NCBI GenBank assembly: GCA_903928015.1
Contig: CAIYPF010000110.1
Span: 28,718-92,717 of the forward strand
Length of the DNA: 64,000 nt
Origin: an uncultured Gammaproteobacteria bacterium
Lineage (GTDB): Bacteria; Pseudomonadota; Gammaproteobacteria; Pseudomonadales; UBA5518
Direction of reading: 5' to 3'
The position numbers were made by a program, and so were the translations under genes. This document shows positions 7,598-14,800 of the stretch, piece after piece; the first letter of the stretch is position 1, and each line of letters starts with the position of its first letter. The notes beneath the pieces were generated by a model. The model saw only the letters and a program-made list of their open reading frames with translations, made no database searches and was not told the origin of the DNA.

Positions 7598-9194
7598 AGC
7601 ATCCCCCGAACGCGTTGACGTCGTGGTGATAGGCGCCGGTTTCTCCGGCATGTACGCGCTCCATCGGCTGCGGCGCGACTACGAGGTGGTGTGCCTCGAG
7701 GCGGGCGATGGCGTGGGCGGCACCTGGTACTGGAACCGCTACCCGGGCGCCCGCGTCGACATCGAGAGCGCCGAGTATTCCTACGGTTTCGACAACGATC
7801 TGCAGCAGGAGTGGCGCTGGCCCGAGCTCTTCGCCGCGCAGCCCGATCTCGAGCGCTACGCCAACCACGTGGCAGACCGCTTCGCACTGCGCGATCGCAT
7901 CCGGCTCTCGACGCGCGTCACGCGGATGCGCTTCGACGAGAGCGCCAATCTCTGGCACGTGTGGACGGATCGCGGGGGCCATCTGGTCTGCCGCTACGTC
8001 ATCGCGGCAACCGGCAGCCTCACGGCCTCGAACACGCCGGCGTGGCCCGGCCGCGAGAGTTTCCGCGGACAGGTGCTGCACACCACCGAGTGGCCGCGCG
8101 AGGGCGTGGATTTCCGCGGCAAGCGCGTGGGTCTGGTGGGCACGGGTTCCTCCGGCGTGCAGGCCGCGCCGATCATCGCGGAGCAGGCGGAGCATCTGTA
8201 CGTGTTCCAGCGCACGCCGGCGTTCAGCATGCCTTCTGGCAACCGGCCGGTGGATCCCGACTACGAGCGCGACTGGAAGGCGCATTACCCCGAGCGCCGC
8301 AAGCAGATGCTGCAGACCTACGGTGCCTCGCTGGTGAAGTACCCCACGGTCTCCGCGCTGGAATGCAGCAAGGAAGAGCAGGAGCGCATCCTCGAGCAAG
8401 CCTGGAACTCGCGCAGTGCGTTCCAGTTGCTGGTCTGCTTCACGGATGTGCTGACCGATATGGCCGCGAACGAGGTGGTCTGCGATTTCGTGCGTCGCAA
8501 GATCCGTCAGATCGTGAAGGACCCGCACACGGCCGAACTGCTGTGCCCCACCACCTACCCGATAGGCGGCAAGCGCTTGTGCATCGACAACGGTTACTAC
8601 CCGATGTTCAACCGCGACAACGTGACGCTGGTCGACACACGGGCAGCCCCGATCACGTCTTTCTGCGAGGAAGGCCTGCAGACCACCGAGCGCAGCTGGC
8701 CGCTCGATGTCATCGTGCTCGCCACCGGCTTCGATGCGCTCACGGGCGCCATGACGTGCATCTACATCGAGGGCGAGGGCGGGATTCGACTGCGCGACAA
8801 ATGGCAGGACGGCCCCACCAGCTACTTCGGCTCCATGGTCGCGGGCTTCCCCAACCTGTTCATGATCCACGGCCCCATGACGCCCTCCGCGCAGGCGCAG
8901 ATGATCACCACCGGCGAGTGGCAGGTCGACTGGACGGCACGGATCATCGACGACATGCGGCGCGACGGGCTCACCCGCATCCAGACCGACGAGACGGCCG
9001 AGCACTGGTGGCAGGACGAGCTCTCGCAGGTGGCCAATGCCACGGTGCACCGCCACGCCGATTCCTGGTACCGCGGCACCAACATCGCCGGCAAGGCGGA
9101 TGTGTTCATGATTTATGTGGGCGGCTTCCAGCGCTTCGCGGAGCTCTGCGATGCAGCGGTGGAGGAGGGCTATCGGGGCTTCCGGCGCAGCTGA
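7590..9194 (+). CDS. Flavin-dependent Baeyer-Villiger monooxygenase (type I)
   Basis: 534 residues. Type I BVMOs use FAD, NADPH and O2 to insert oxygen next to a ketone, giving an ester or lactone. Visible signatures are the first Rossmann motif GAGFSG (15-20), GGTWYWNRYPG (43-53) followed by the conserved R-x-D, the BVMO fingerprint FRGQVLHTTEWP (158-169) and the second Rossmann motif GTGSSG (184-189). The length fits the cyclohexanone/cyclopentanone monooxygenase group. The frame is open upstream to 7530, but the ATG at 7590 fits the FAD-binding start. It overlaps the end of rfbB by 8 bp, which is an odd place for a BVMO because the enzyme has no role in rhamnose synthesis. Repeat elements follow immediately. 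The substrate is unknown. Confidence 0.93.
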   Translation: MTEASPERVDVVVIGAGFSGMYALHRLRRDYEVVCLEAGDGVGGTWYWNRYPGARVDIESAEYSYGFDNDLQQEWRWPELFAAQPDLERYANHVADRFALRDRIRLSTRVTRMRFDESANLWHVWTDRGGHLVCRYVIAATGSLTASNTPAWPGRESFRGQVLHTTEWPREGVDFRGKRVGLVGTGSSGVQAAPIIAEQAEHLYVFQRTPAFSMPSGNRPVDPDYERDWKAHYPERRKQMLQTYGASLVKYPTVSALECSKEEQERILEQAWNSRSAFQLLVCFTDVLTDMAANEVVCDFVRRKIRQIVKDPHTAELLCPTTYPIGGKRLCIDNGYYPMFNRDNVTLVDTRAAPITSFCEEGLQTTERSWPLDVIVLATGFDALTGAMTCIYIEGEGGIRLRDKWQDGPTSYFGSMVAGFPNLFMIHGPMTPSAQAQMITTGEWQVDWTARIIDDMRRDGLTRIQTDETAEHWWQDELSQVANATVHRHADSWYRGTNIAGKADVFMIYVGGFQRFAELCDAAVEEGYRGFRRS

Positions 9195-9199
9195 GCCCC

Positions 9200-9473
9200 G
9201 CAGGAGGGGGCCACGCCCCCGACACAGCCTGACCAAATGGCTTCAATCGCGGGCATGGCCCGCTCCTGCGGGGTGAGGTGTCGCGGGCATGGCCCGCTCC
9301 TACGCAAGATGAAGCCCGACCTCACATCCTGTCGGAGGGGGCCATGCCCCCGACACATGCGGATCCCGTAGGAGGGGGCCACGCCCCCGACAACAGCCTG
9401 ACCAAATGGCTTCAATCGCGGGCATGGCCCGCTCCCACGGGGTGAGGTGTCGCGGGCATGGCCCGCTCCTGCG
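9200..9473. repeat. Seven REP-like hairpins in a duplicated ~105-bp block
   Basis: The gap between the BVMO and rfbC (both reading inward) is filled by seven palindromic units at 9200-9223, 9247-9270, 9280-9304, 9331-9354, 9368-9391, 9416-9439 and 9449-9473. Three have GGGGGC/GCCCCC arms and four have GCGGGC/GCCCGC arms in the reverse orientation. The block 9200-9304 is repeated almost exactly as 9368-9473, with one extra A and a few substitutions. This shows duplication of a three-hairpin module with its linkers (CAGCCTGACCAAATGG and GGGGTGAGGT). No gene is seen here. Confidence 0.9.
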
Positions 9474-9499
9474 GGAGGGCGCTGTCGAGGGTGTCTGCC

Positions 9500-10048
9500 T
9501 CAGAACGCCGGCGCCGCCTCGAACGCCAGCCCCGCTGCATCCTTTGCCGAGAGCGCGGGCGCGCGCCCATCCACCAGCGGCCACCCGATGCCGATCGTCG
9601 GGTCGTCCCAGCGCACCGAGACCTCGTGCGACGGGTCGTAGTAGTCCGTGCACTTGTAGAGGAATTCCGCCCCCTCGGCGCTGGTCACGTAGAAGCCGTG
9701 CGCGAAACCGGGCGGCACCCAGAGCATGCGGCGGTTGGCGGCCGAGAGCGTGTAGCCCACCCAGCGCCCGAAGGTGGGCGAGGCGCGTCGCATGTCGACC
9801 GCCACATCGAAGACCTCGCCCGCGACGACGCGCACGAGTTTTCCCTGCGTGTGTTCGGTCTGGTAGTGCAGCCCGCGGAGGATCCCCTGTGCCGAGCGGC
9901 TGTGGTTGTCCTGCACGAAGTCGTGATCGATGCCGAGTTGCGCGAAGCCACGGCGGTTCCAGGATTCGAGGAAAAAGCCCCGCTCGTCGCCGAAGACCTT
10001 CGGCTCGAGCAGGATGACCTCGGGGATGGCGCTGGGCGTGGCCTGCAT
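9500..10048 (-). CDS. rfbC: dTDP-4-dehydrorhamnose 3,5-epimerase
   Basis: 182 residues, the standard length for RmlC, a cupin enzyme that epimerises carbons 3 and 5 of the dTDP-4-dehydro-6-deoxy sugar. Motifs seen are FGDERGFFLESW, QDNHSRS, LRGLHYQ (catalytic His at 61), GEVFDVAVD, PPGFAHGF and YKCTDYYDP. The ATG at 10046-10048 overlaps the stop of rfbA as TGATG, so it is translated as the second gene of an rfbA-rfbC pair. Its 3' end faces the REP block. It works with the rfbDB products encoded on the opposite strand. Confidence 0.96.
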   Translation of the reverse strand: MQATPSAIPEVILLEPKVFGDERGFFLESWNRRGFAQLGIDHDFVQDNHSRSAQGILRGLHYQTEHTQGKLVRVVAGEVFDVAVDMRRASPTFGRWVGYTLSAANRRMLWVPPGFAHGFYVTSAEGAEFLYKCTDYYDPSHEVSVRWDDPTIGIGWPLVDGRAPALSAKDAAGLAFEAAPAF

Positions 10049-10941
10049 CAGACCGGGCTCCCTTCGTTGGCGATGCGCTCCAGATACTGTCCGTAGCCGC
10101 TCTTGCGCAGTGGCTTGGCCAGCGCAAGCAGCTGCGCCTTGTCTATGAAGCCCATGCGGAAGGCGATCTCCTCCGGGCAGGAGATCTTGAGACCCTGCCG
10201 CTCTTCGACCACGCGGATGAAGTTCGAGGCATCGAGCAGCGAGTTGTGTGTGCCGGTGTCGAGCCACGCCGCGCCCCGCGTGAGCACCTCCACCCGGAGG
10301 CTGCCACGTCGCAGGTACTCGCTGTTCACGTCGGTGATCTCGAGCTCGCCGCGTGCCGAGGGCTTGATGCCTCGGGCGATCTCCACCACCTCGTTGTCGT
10401 AGAAGTAGAGCCCGGTGACGGCGAAATTCGACTTGGGCTGCTTGGGTTTTTCCTGGATGTCCTGCGCGCGTCCTTCGGCATCGAAGCTCACCACGCCGTA
10501 GCGTTCCGGGTCCTGGACGTAGTAGGCAAACACCGTGGCGCCCGCACGTTTGGAGGCGGCCGAGGCGAGCTTTTTGGTCAGGCCGCCGCCGTAGAAGATG
10601 TTGTCGCCCAGCACCAGGCAGGCCGGGCGCTTGCCGATGAACTCCTCGCCGATGATGAACGCCTGCGCGAGGCCATCCGGCTTCGGCTGCACGGCGTACT
10701 GGAGACTGATGCCCCACTGCGAACCGTCGCCCAGCAGGTTGCGGAAGGCCTGCTGGTCGTGAGGGGTGGTGATCAACAGGATTTCGCGGATGCCGGCCAG
10801 CATCAGAGTGGCGAGGGGGTAGTAGATCATCGGTTTGTCGTAGACCGGCATCAGCTGCTTGCTCACCGAGCTGGTGAGGGGGTGCAGACGGGTGCCGGAT
10901 CCGCCGGCCAGCACGATTCCCCGGTAGCGACTCTGTTGCAT
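10048..10941 (-). CDS. rfbA: Glucose-1-phosphate thymidylyltransferase
   Basis: 297 residues. It makes dTDP-glucose from glucose-1-phosphate and dTTP, the first step of the dTDP-rhamnose pathway. Visible motifs are the nucleotidyltransferase loop [13 protein letters not shown] (about 11-23), KPMIYYPL, and LGDNIFYG with the metal-binding Asp. An AAGGAG Shine-Dalgarno sequence lies about 9 bp upstream of the ATG. A -10-like TATACT lies on the minus strand at 10971-10976, in the divergent gap shared with the GT4 gene. The first enzyme of the pathway thus has its own promoter region, separate from rfbDB. Confidence 0.96.
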   Translation of the reverse strand: MQQSRYRGIVLAGGSGTRLHPLTSSVSKQLMPVYDKPMIYYPLATLMLAGIREILLITTPHDQQAFRNLLGDGSQWGISLQYAVQPKPDGLAQAFIIGEEFIGKRPACLVLGDNIFYGGGLTKKLASAASKRAGATVFAYYVQDPERYGVVSFDAEGRAQDIQEKPKQPKSNFAVTGLYFYDNEVVEIARGIKPSARGELEITDVNSEYLRRGSLRVEVLTRGAAWLDTGTHNSLLDASNFIRVVEERQGLKISCPEEIAFRMGFIDKAQLLALAKPLRKSGYGQYLERIANEGSPV

Positions 10942-11080
10942 TTACGCGTTCTCCTTGGCGTTGACGGGCGAGTATAGGCGAGCGTGCTGGCGGGCGATCC
11001 GGGTCCGGCGTGGCATGCCGCTGGCGCGGTGGCTAGAATCGCGGGCTTCGCGCCGCTCCCTCTCGCAGTAAAGGATGTTC

Positions 11081-12394
11081 ATGGATGCCCTGATGCCGGC
11101 GCAACTGCCCGCAGACCGTATTGCCGACGCGCTCCCGCTCGCCGATCTCGAGCCCGTGCGGCCGCTGCGCGTGTGCCTGCTGGGTTACCGAAGCCATCCC
11201 TTCGCGGGGGGGCAGGGCGTGTACCTGCGCTACCTGAGCAAGGCCCTGGTCGAGCTGGGCCACAGTGTTGACGTCATCTCCGGTCAGCCCTATCCCCAGC
11301 TCGACCCGCGCGTGCGCCTCATTCCGATGCCCGGGCTGAACCTTTACGAGACGGGCTTGGGCTCGCTGCGCCCCAGGCATTTGCTTTCCCGCGCCAACGT
11401 TTACGAGTGGCTCTCCAAGTTGACGGGTGGATTCGGCGAGCCGCAGGCCTTCGGCATGCGTGTGCTCGAGTACCTGCGCGTGCACCGCGCCGACTACGAC
11501 ATCGTCCATGACAACCAGAGCCTGAGCTACGCGATGCTGCGCCTGCAGGAGCGTGGCATGCCGCTGGTGAGCACCATCCATCACCCCATCACCTCGGACC
11601 TGCGACTGGTGCTGGCCGCCGAGCGGGCGTGGTGGCGGCGCCTGCTGGTGCGTCGCTGGTACGCCTTCCTGGGCATGCAGCAGCGCGTGGCCCGCGGTCT
11701 GCGTCATGTGGTGACGGTGTCCGAGTGCTCGCGACAGGACGTGGCGAGGGATTTCGGCCTGGCCGCCGAGCGGCTCGAACTCGTCTACAACGGCATCGAC
11801 ACCGAGGTCTTCTCGCCCCTGTCCGGCGCCGTTCGCAAACCTCTTCAGATCATGGCCACGGCCTCTGCAGACCAGCCGCTGAAGGGCCTGGCCGTGCTGC
11901 TGAGGGCCTTTGCGGCACTGCTGCCGCGCCATCCGGGCCTGCGCTTGCTCGTGATCGGCCGCCCGCGCGAAGGCGGGGATACCGCTCGCCTCCTGGAGAC
12001 GCTGGAGCTTGGCGCACACGTTGATTTCCTGACCGGCATTCCCACGGCCGAGCTGGTTCGGCATTACTCGGAGTCCACGCTGGTTGTCGTGCCCTCGCTC
12101 TACGAAGGCTTCGGCCTGCCGGCCGGCGAGGCCATGGCCTGTGCCGCGGCGGTGGTTTCCTCCGACGGCGGCGCCCTGCCCGAGGTGGTGGGCGATGCCG
12201 GCGTGATGGTTCCCGCCGGTGACGCGGTGGCGATGGAGCGCGCGATCGAATCCCTGCTCGCAGACCCGGCCCGACGCGAAGCCCTTGGCAGAGCGGCCCG
12301 CGCGCGCATCCTCGAGTCTTTCTGCTGGCGGCGTGCCGCACGCAGCATCACGGCGCTCTACGAGCGGGTACTGGCGGCCGATGGAAACCATTGA
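11081..12394 (+). CDS. GT4-family glycosyltransferase
   Basis: 437 residues with the GT-B fold of retaining GT4 glycosyltransferases. The N-terminal domain begins VCLLGYRSHPFAGGQGVY, an acceptor-side glycine-rich loop. The C-terminal domain holds the donor-binding E-x7-E motif in LYEGFGLPAGEAMAC, about residue 337. Of two in-frame ATGs (11075, 11081), the second is chosen because AAGGA at 11071-11075 is then correctly spaced. A -10-like TAGAAT lies at 11034-11039. The gene overlaps the next methyltransferase by 14 bp. A four-gene run with two methyltransferases and an alpha/alpha-barrel protein suggests a dedicated glycoconjugate pathway. The sugar and acceptor are unknown. Confidence 0.88.
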   Translation: MDALMPAQLPADRIADALPLADLEPVRPLRVCLLGYRSHPFAGGQGVYLRYLSKALVELGHSVDVISGQPYPQLDPRVRLIPMPGLNLYETGLGSLRPRHLLSRANVYEWLSKLTGGFGEPQAFGMRVLEYLRVHRADYDIVHDNQSLSYAMLRLQERGMPLVSTIHHPITSDLRLVLAAERAWWRRLLVRRWYAFLGMQQRVARGLRHVVTVSECSRQDVARDFGLAAERLELVYNGIDTEVFSPLSGAVRKPLQIMATASADQPLKGLAVLLRAFAALLPRHPGLRLLVIGRPREGGDTARLLETLELGAHVDFLTGIPTAELVRHYSESTLVVVPSLYEGFGLPAGEAMACAAAVVSSDGGALPEVVGDAGVMVPAGDAVAMERAIESLLADPARREALGRAARARILESFCWRRAARSITALYERVLAADGNH

Positions 12395-13103
12395 CCTGCG
12401 CCATCTGCCCCTGCGCCCCGGTGACCGGGTGCTCGATCTCGGCTGTGGCGAGGGCCGCCACACCATCGCCGCCTGGCTGCAGCGCGAGGCGCATTGCGTG
12501 GGCGTGGATCTCAGCGCGGGCGATGTGTTGCGGGCGCGGGACAAGTCGCTGCCCTTCCTGCCGGAGTTTCCGGCCACCGCCACGCGGAGCATCGGCTTCG
12601 GCGTGGCAAACGGGCTTCGACTGCCCTTTGCCGATCACAGCTTCGACGTGGTGATCTGCTCCGAGGTGCTGGAGCACATCGGCCCCTACCGCGCGGTGCT
12701 GGACGAGATCCGAAGGGTGTTGAAGCCGGGCGGCGCGCTCGCGGCGAGCGTGCCCCGCTACTGGCCCGAGCGCATCTGCTGGTGGCTCTCGGACGCCTAC
12801 CACGCCAATGAAGGCGGCCATATCCGCATCTTCCGCAGCGCCGAACTCGAGCGCGATATCGAGCAGATCGGCTTCAGCCGTTACCACCGGCACGGCGCCC
12901 ACGCCCTGCACGCGCCGTTCTGGTGGCTCAAATGCCTGTTGTGGGAGAGCCAGGATCGCTCGCGACTGGTGGCGGCCTATCATCGCTTGCTGGTGTGGGA
13001 CCTGATGCAACGCCCGTGGATCACCCGCTCGCTAGAGCGGCTGCTGAACCCGGTGCTCGGCAAGAGTGTGGTGATGTACTTCCGCAAGGCGCCTGCCTCA
13101 TGA
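12381..13103 (+). CDS. Class I SAM-dependent methyltransferase (Methyltransf_11-like)
   Basis: 240 residues. Motif I is VLDLGCGEGRH (about 17-27), the acidic strand-2 end is VGVDLS, motif II is FDVVICSEVLEHI, and the post-motif RRVLKPGGALAASVP is typical of the Ubie/Methyltransf_11 group. The C-terminal half is rich in Trp, His and Arg and may bind the substrate. The frame is open upstream to 12219, but the start at 12381 begins directly before the SAM fold and overlaps the GT4 gene by 14 bp. Its stop overlaps the next start as ATGA. It probably methylates a product of the neighbouring glycosyltransferase, but that is inference. Confidence 0.85.
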   Translation: METIDLRHLPLRPGDRVLDLGCGEGRHTIAAWLQREAHCVGVDLSAGDVLRARDKSLPFLPEFPATATRSIGFGVANGLRLPFADHSFDVVICSEVLEHIGPYRAVLDEIRRVLKPGGALAASVPRYWPERICWWLSDAYHANEGGHIRIFRSAELERDIEQIGFSRYHRHGAHALHAPFWWLKCLLWESQDRSRLVAAYHRLLVWDLMQRPWITRSLERLLNPVLGKSVVMYFRKAPAS

Positions 13104-14188
13104 GCGAGCTTTATCTGAGCAAGGGGCTGTTCCCCACCGAGTTCCTGCGCCCCAGCGTTGAGTTCATCCTCTCCGCCCAGCAGGCCGACGGCTGCATCCC
13201 GTGGTTCCCGGGCGGACATGCCGATCCCTGGGACCACATCGAAGCCGCCATGGGTCTGGTCGTGGCAGGCGAGATCGACGCCGCCCGTCGGGCCTACCGC
13301 TGGTTGCAGTCCACGCAGCTTCCCGATGGCAGCTGGTGGGCGGCCTACAAGGATGGCGCGATCCACGATCAGGACCGGCGCGAGACCAACTTCGTGGCCT
13401 ACGTGGCCACCGGTGTATGGCATTTCCACCTCGTGACCGGTGACCGCGATTTCCTGCAGGAAATGTGGCCCACGGTGGAGCGTGCGATCGGATGGGTGCT
13501 CTCGCACCAGGGCCCGCACGGCGAAATCCACTGGGCCGTGGATCCCGACGGCAGCCCGCGGGAGGACGCGCTCGTGACGGGCTGCAGTTCCATCCACAAG
13601 AGCCTCGAATGCGCGGTGAATATCGGCCATACGCTCGCGCTGGATGCGCGGCACTGGGTCGATGCGCGCTGGCAACTCGGCGAGGCGCTGCGCCACCGGC
13701 CCGAGCGCTTCGACCGCAGCTGGGAGAGCAAAGCGCGCTTCTCCATGGACTGGTTCTACCCCGTGCTCGGAGGAGTGCTGACGCGGGCTCAGGCGAAGGC
13801 CCGTCTGCAGGAGCGCTGGTCGGTCTTCGTCCAGGACGGCCTCGGCTGTCGCTGTGTCTCCGACGAGCCCTGGGTAACGGTGGCGGAATCCTGCGAACTC
13901 ACCATGGCACTGCTGGCTGCGGGAGATCATCCGCGGGCCGCGAAGCTTTTCAGCTGGTTGCACCAGTGGCGTGACAGCGACGGCGCCTACTGGACGGGGT
14001 ATCAGTGGGTCGAAGATGTGCTGTGGCCGCTGGAGAAACCCACCTGGACGGCGGGTGCGGTGTTGCTTGCAGCCGATGCCCTCACCGGGCACACAGCCGC
14101 CAGCCGGATATTCACCGAGGTCGGGTTGCTAGAGTCGCCGCAGCAGGCCGAGCGTGCGCACGCGCGGCAGTTCCTCGTACAGCCCTGA
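13100..14188 (+). CDS. Alpha/alpha-barrel protein resembling prenyltransferase / terpene-cyclase fold
   Basis: 362 residues, almost wholly helical in appearance. It shows repeated QxxDGxxxW-like segments: QQADGCIPWF (about 30), TQLPDGSWWAAY (about 75), QGPHGEIHW (about 140) and DSDGAYWTGYQW (about 300). These recall the QW repeats of the prenyltransferase/squalene-cyclase (alpha/alpha)6 superfamily, but glucoamylase-type barrels look similar. I see no DxDD cyclase motif, so catalysis as a terpene cyclase is doubtful. It overlaps the upstream methyltransferase as ATGA. The last 60 bp overlap, on the other strand, the end of the methyltransferase gene at 14129. Function unknown; the context suggests a sugar- or lipid-modifying step. 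Confidence 0.7.
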   Translation: MSELYLSKGLFPTEFLRPSVEFILSAQQADGCIPWFPGGHADPWDHIEAAMGLVVAGEIDAARRAYRWLQSTQLPDGSWWAAYKDGAIHDQDRRETNFVAYVATGVWHFHLVTGDRDFLQEMWPTVERAIGWVLSHQGPHGEIHWAVDPDGSPREDALVTGCSSIHKSLECAVNIGHTLALDARHWVDARWQLGEALRHRPERFDRSWESKARFSMDWFYPVLGGVLTRAQAKARLQERWSVFVQDGLGCRCVSDEPWVTVAESCELTMALLAAGDHPRAAKLFSWLHQWRDSDGAYWTGYQWVEDVLWPLEKPTWTAGAVLLAADALTGHTAASRIFTEVGLLESPQQAERAHARQFLVQP

Positions 14189-14752
14189 GGCCACCGCCAG
14201 CTGGTAGATCTCCCACGGGGCCTGGCCGCCTTCGGCCGGGTCCGGAAAGAGGTCATGGATGGCGAGCAGGCCGCCCTTCACGAGCAGCGGGCTCCAGCAT
14301 CGGTAGTCGGCGAGAGCCGCCTCGCGGCTGTGGCCGCCGTCGATGAACACCATCGCGAGCGGCGTACGCCAGGCCCTCGAGGCGAGTCCGGTGGAGGCGA
14401 CCACAGGAACCACAGTGTCTTCCAGCCCGGCCCGCGAGAGCGTGCGGCGGAATTCGCGGAAGCTGTCCATGCGGCCAGCGCCGGCATCGAAGAGGGCCGG
14501 GTCGTGGTATTCCTCGCCGGGCTGGTGCTCCTCCGAGCCCCGGTGGTGATCCACGGCGAAGAGCACAGCGCCGGCCGCACGGCAGGCTGTACCCAGGTAC
14601 ACGGTGGATTTTCCGCAGTAACTACCGACCTCGAGGCAAGGCCCGAGCGCTGAGGCGTGCAGCGCTGAGGCGTGCAGCGCCGCGCCTTCCTCCGGGTGCA
14701 GGAATCCCTTTACCGAGTCGATGTCGATCGGCAGTTCAAGGACGTCAGTCAT
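14129..14752 (-). CDS. Class I SAM-dependent methyltransferase (Methyltransf_24-like)
   Basis: 207 residues. The SAM-binding start is LEVGSYCGKSTVYLG (about 40-54). Later come FAVDHHRGSEEHQPG, VFIDGGHSREAALADY and LLAIHDLFPDP, the pattern of Methyltransf_24 enzymes that often act on sugars or small hydroxylated substrates. Near residue 30 the protein carries HASALHASAL, encoded by a perfect 15-bp tandem duplication (14647-14676). It lies 48 bp downstream of tolC on the same strand and may be cotranscribed. Its last 60 bp run antisense to the end of the alpha/alpha-barrel gene. The function probably belongs with the GT4 cluster. Confidence 0.8.
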   Translation of the reverse strand: MTDVLELPIDIDSVKGFLHPEEGAALHASALHASALGPCLEVGSYCGKSTVYLGTACRAAGAVLFAVDHHRGSEEHQPGEEYHDPALFDAGAGRMDSFREFRRTLSRAGLEDTVVPVVASTGLASRAWRTPLAMVFIDGGHSREAALADYRCWSPLLVKGGLLAIHDLFPDPAEGGQAPWEIYQLAVASGLYEELPRVRTLGLLRRL

Positions 14753-14800
14753 GTGCGGATGTCCGGATCGCCGCGGGCGCCGTAACGGGCCCGCGGTGGT

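Noticed and set aside
7452..9236. 594-residue minus-strand frame opposite the BVMO, and a 513-residue frame on the same strand as the BVMO (7691-9232)
   Set aside because: Both lie over a gene with full BVMO motifs; their composition (Arg/His/Ala) is typical of shadow frames.
9500..10717. Extended rfbC frame of 405 residues as a fusion protein
   Set aside because: Codons beyond the ATG at 10048 run out of frame through rfbA, whose own frame is intact; no fusion exists.
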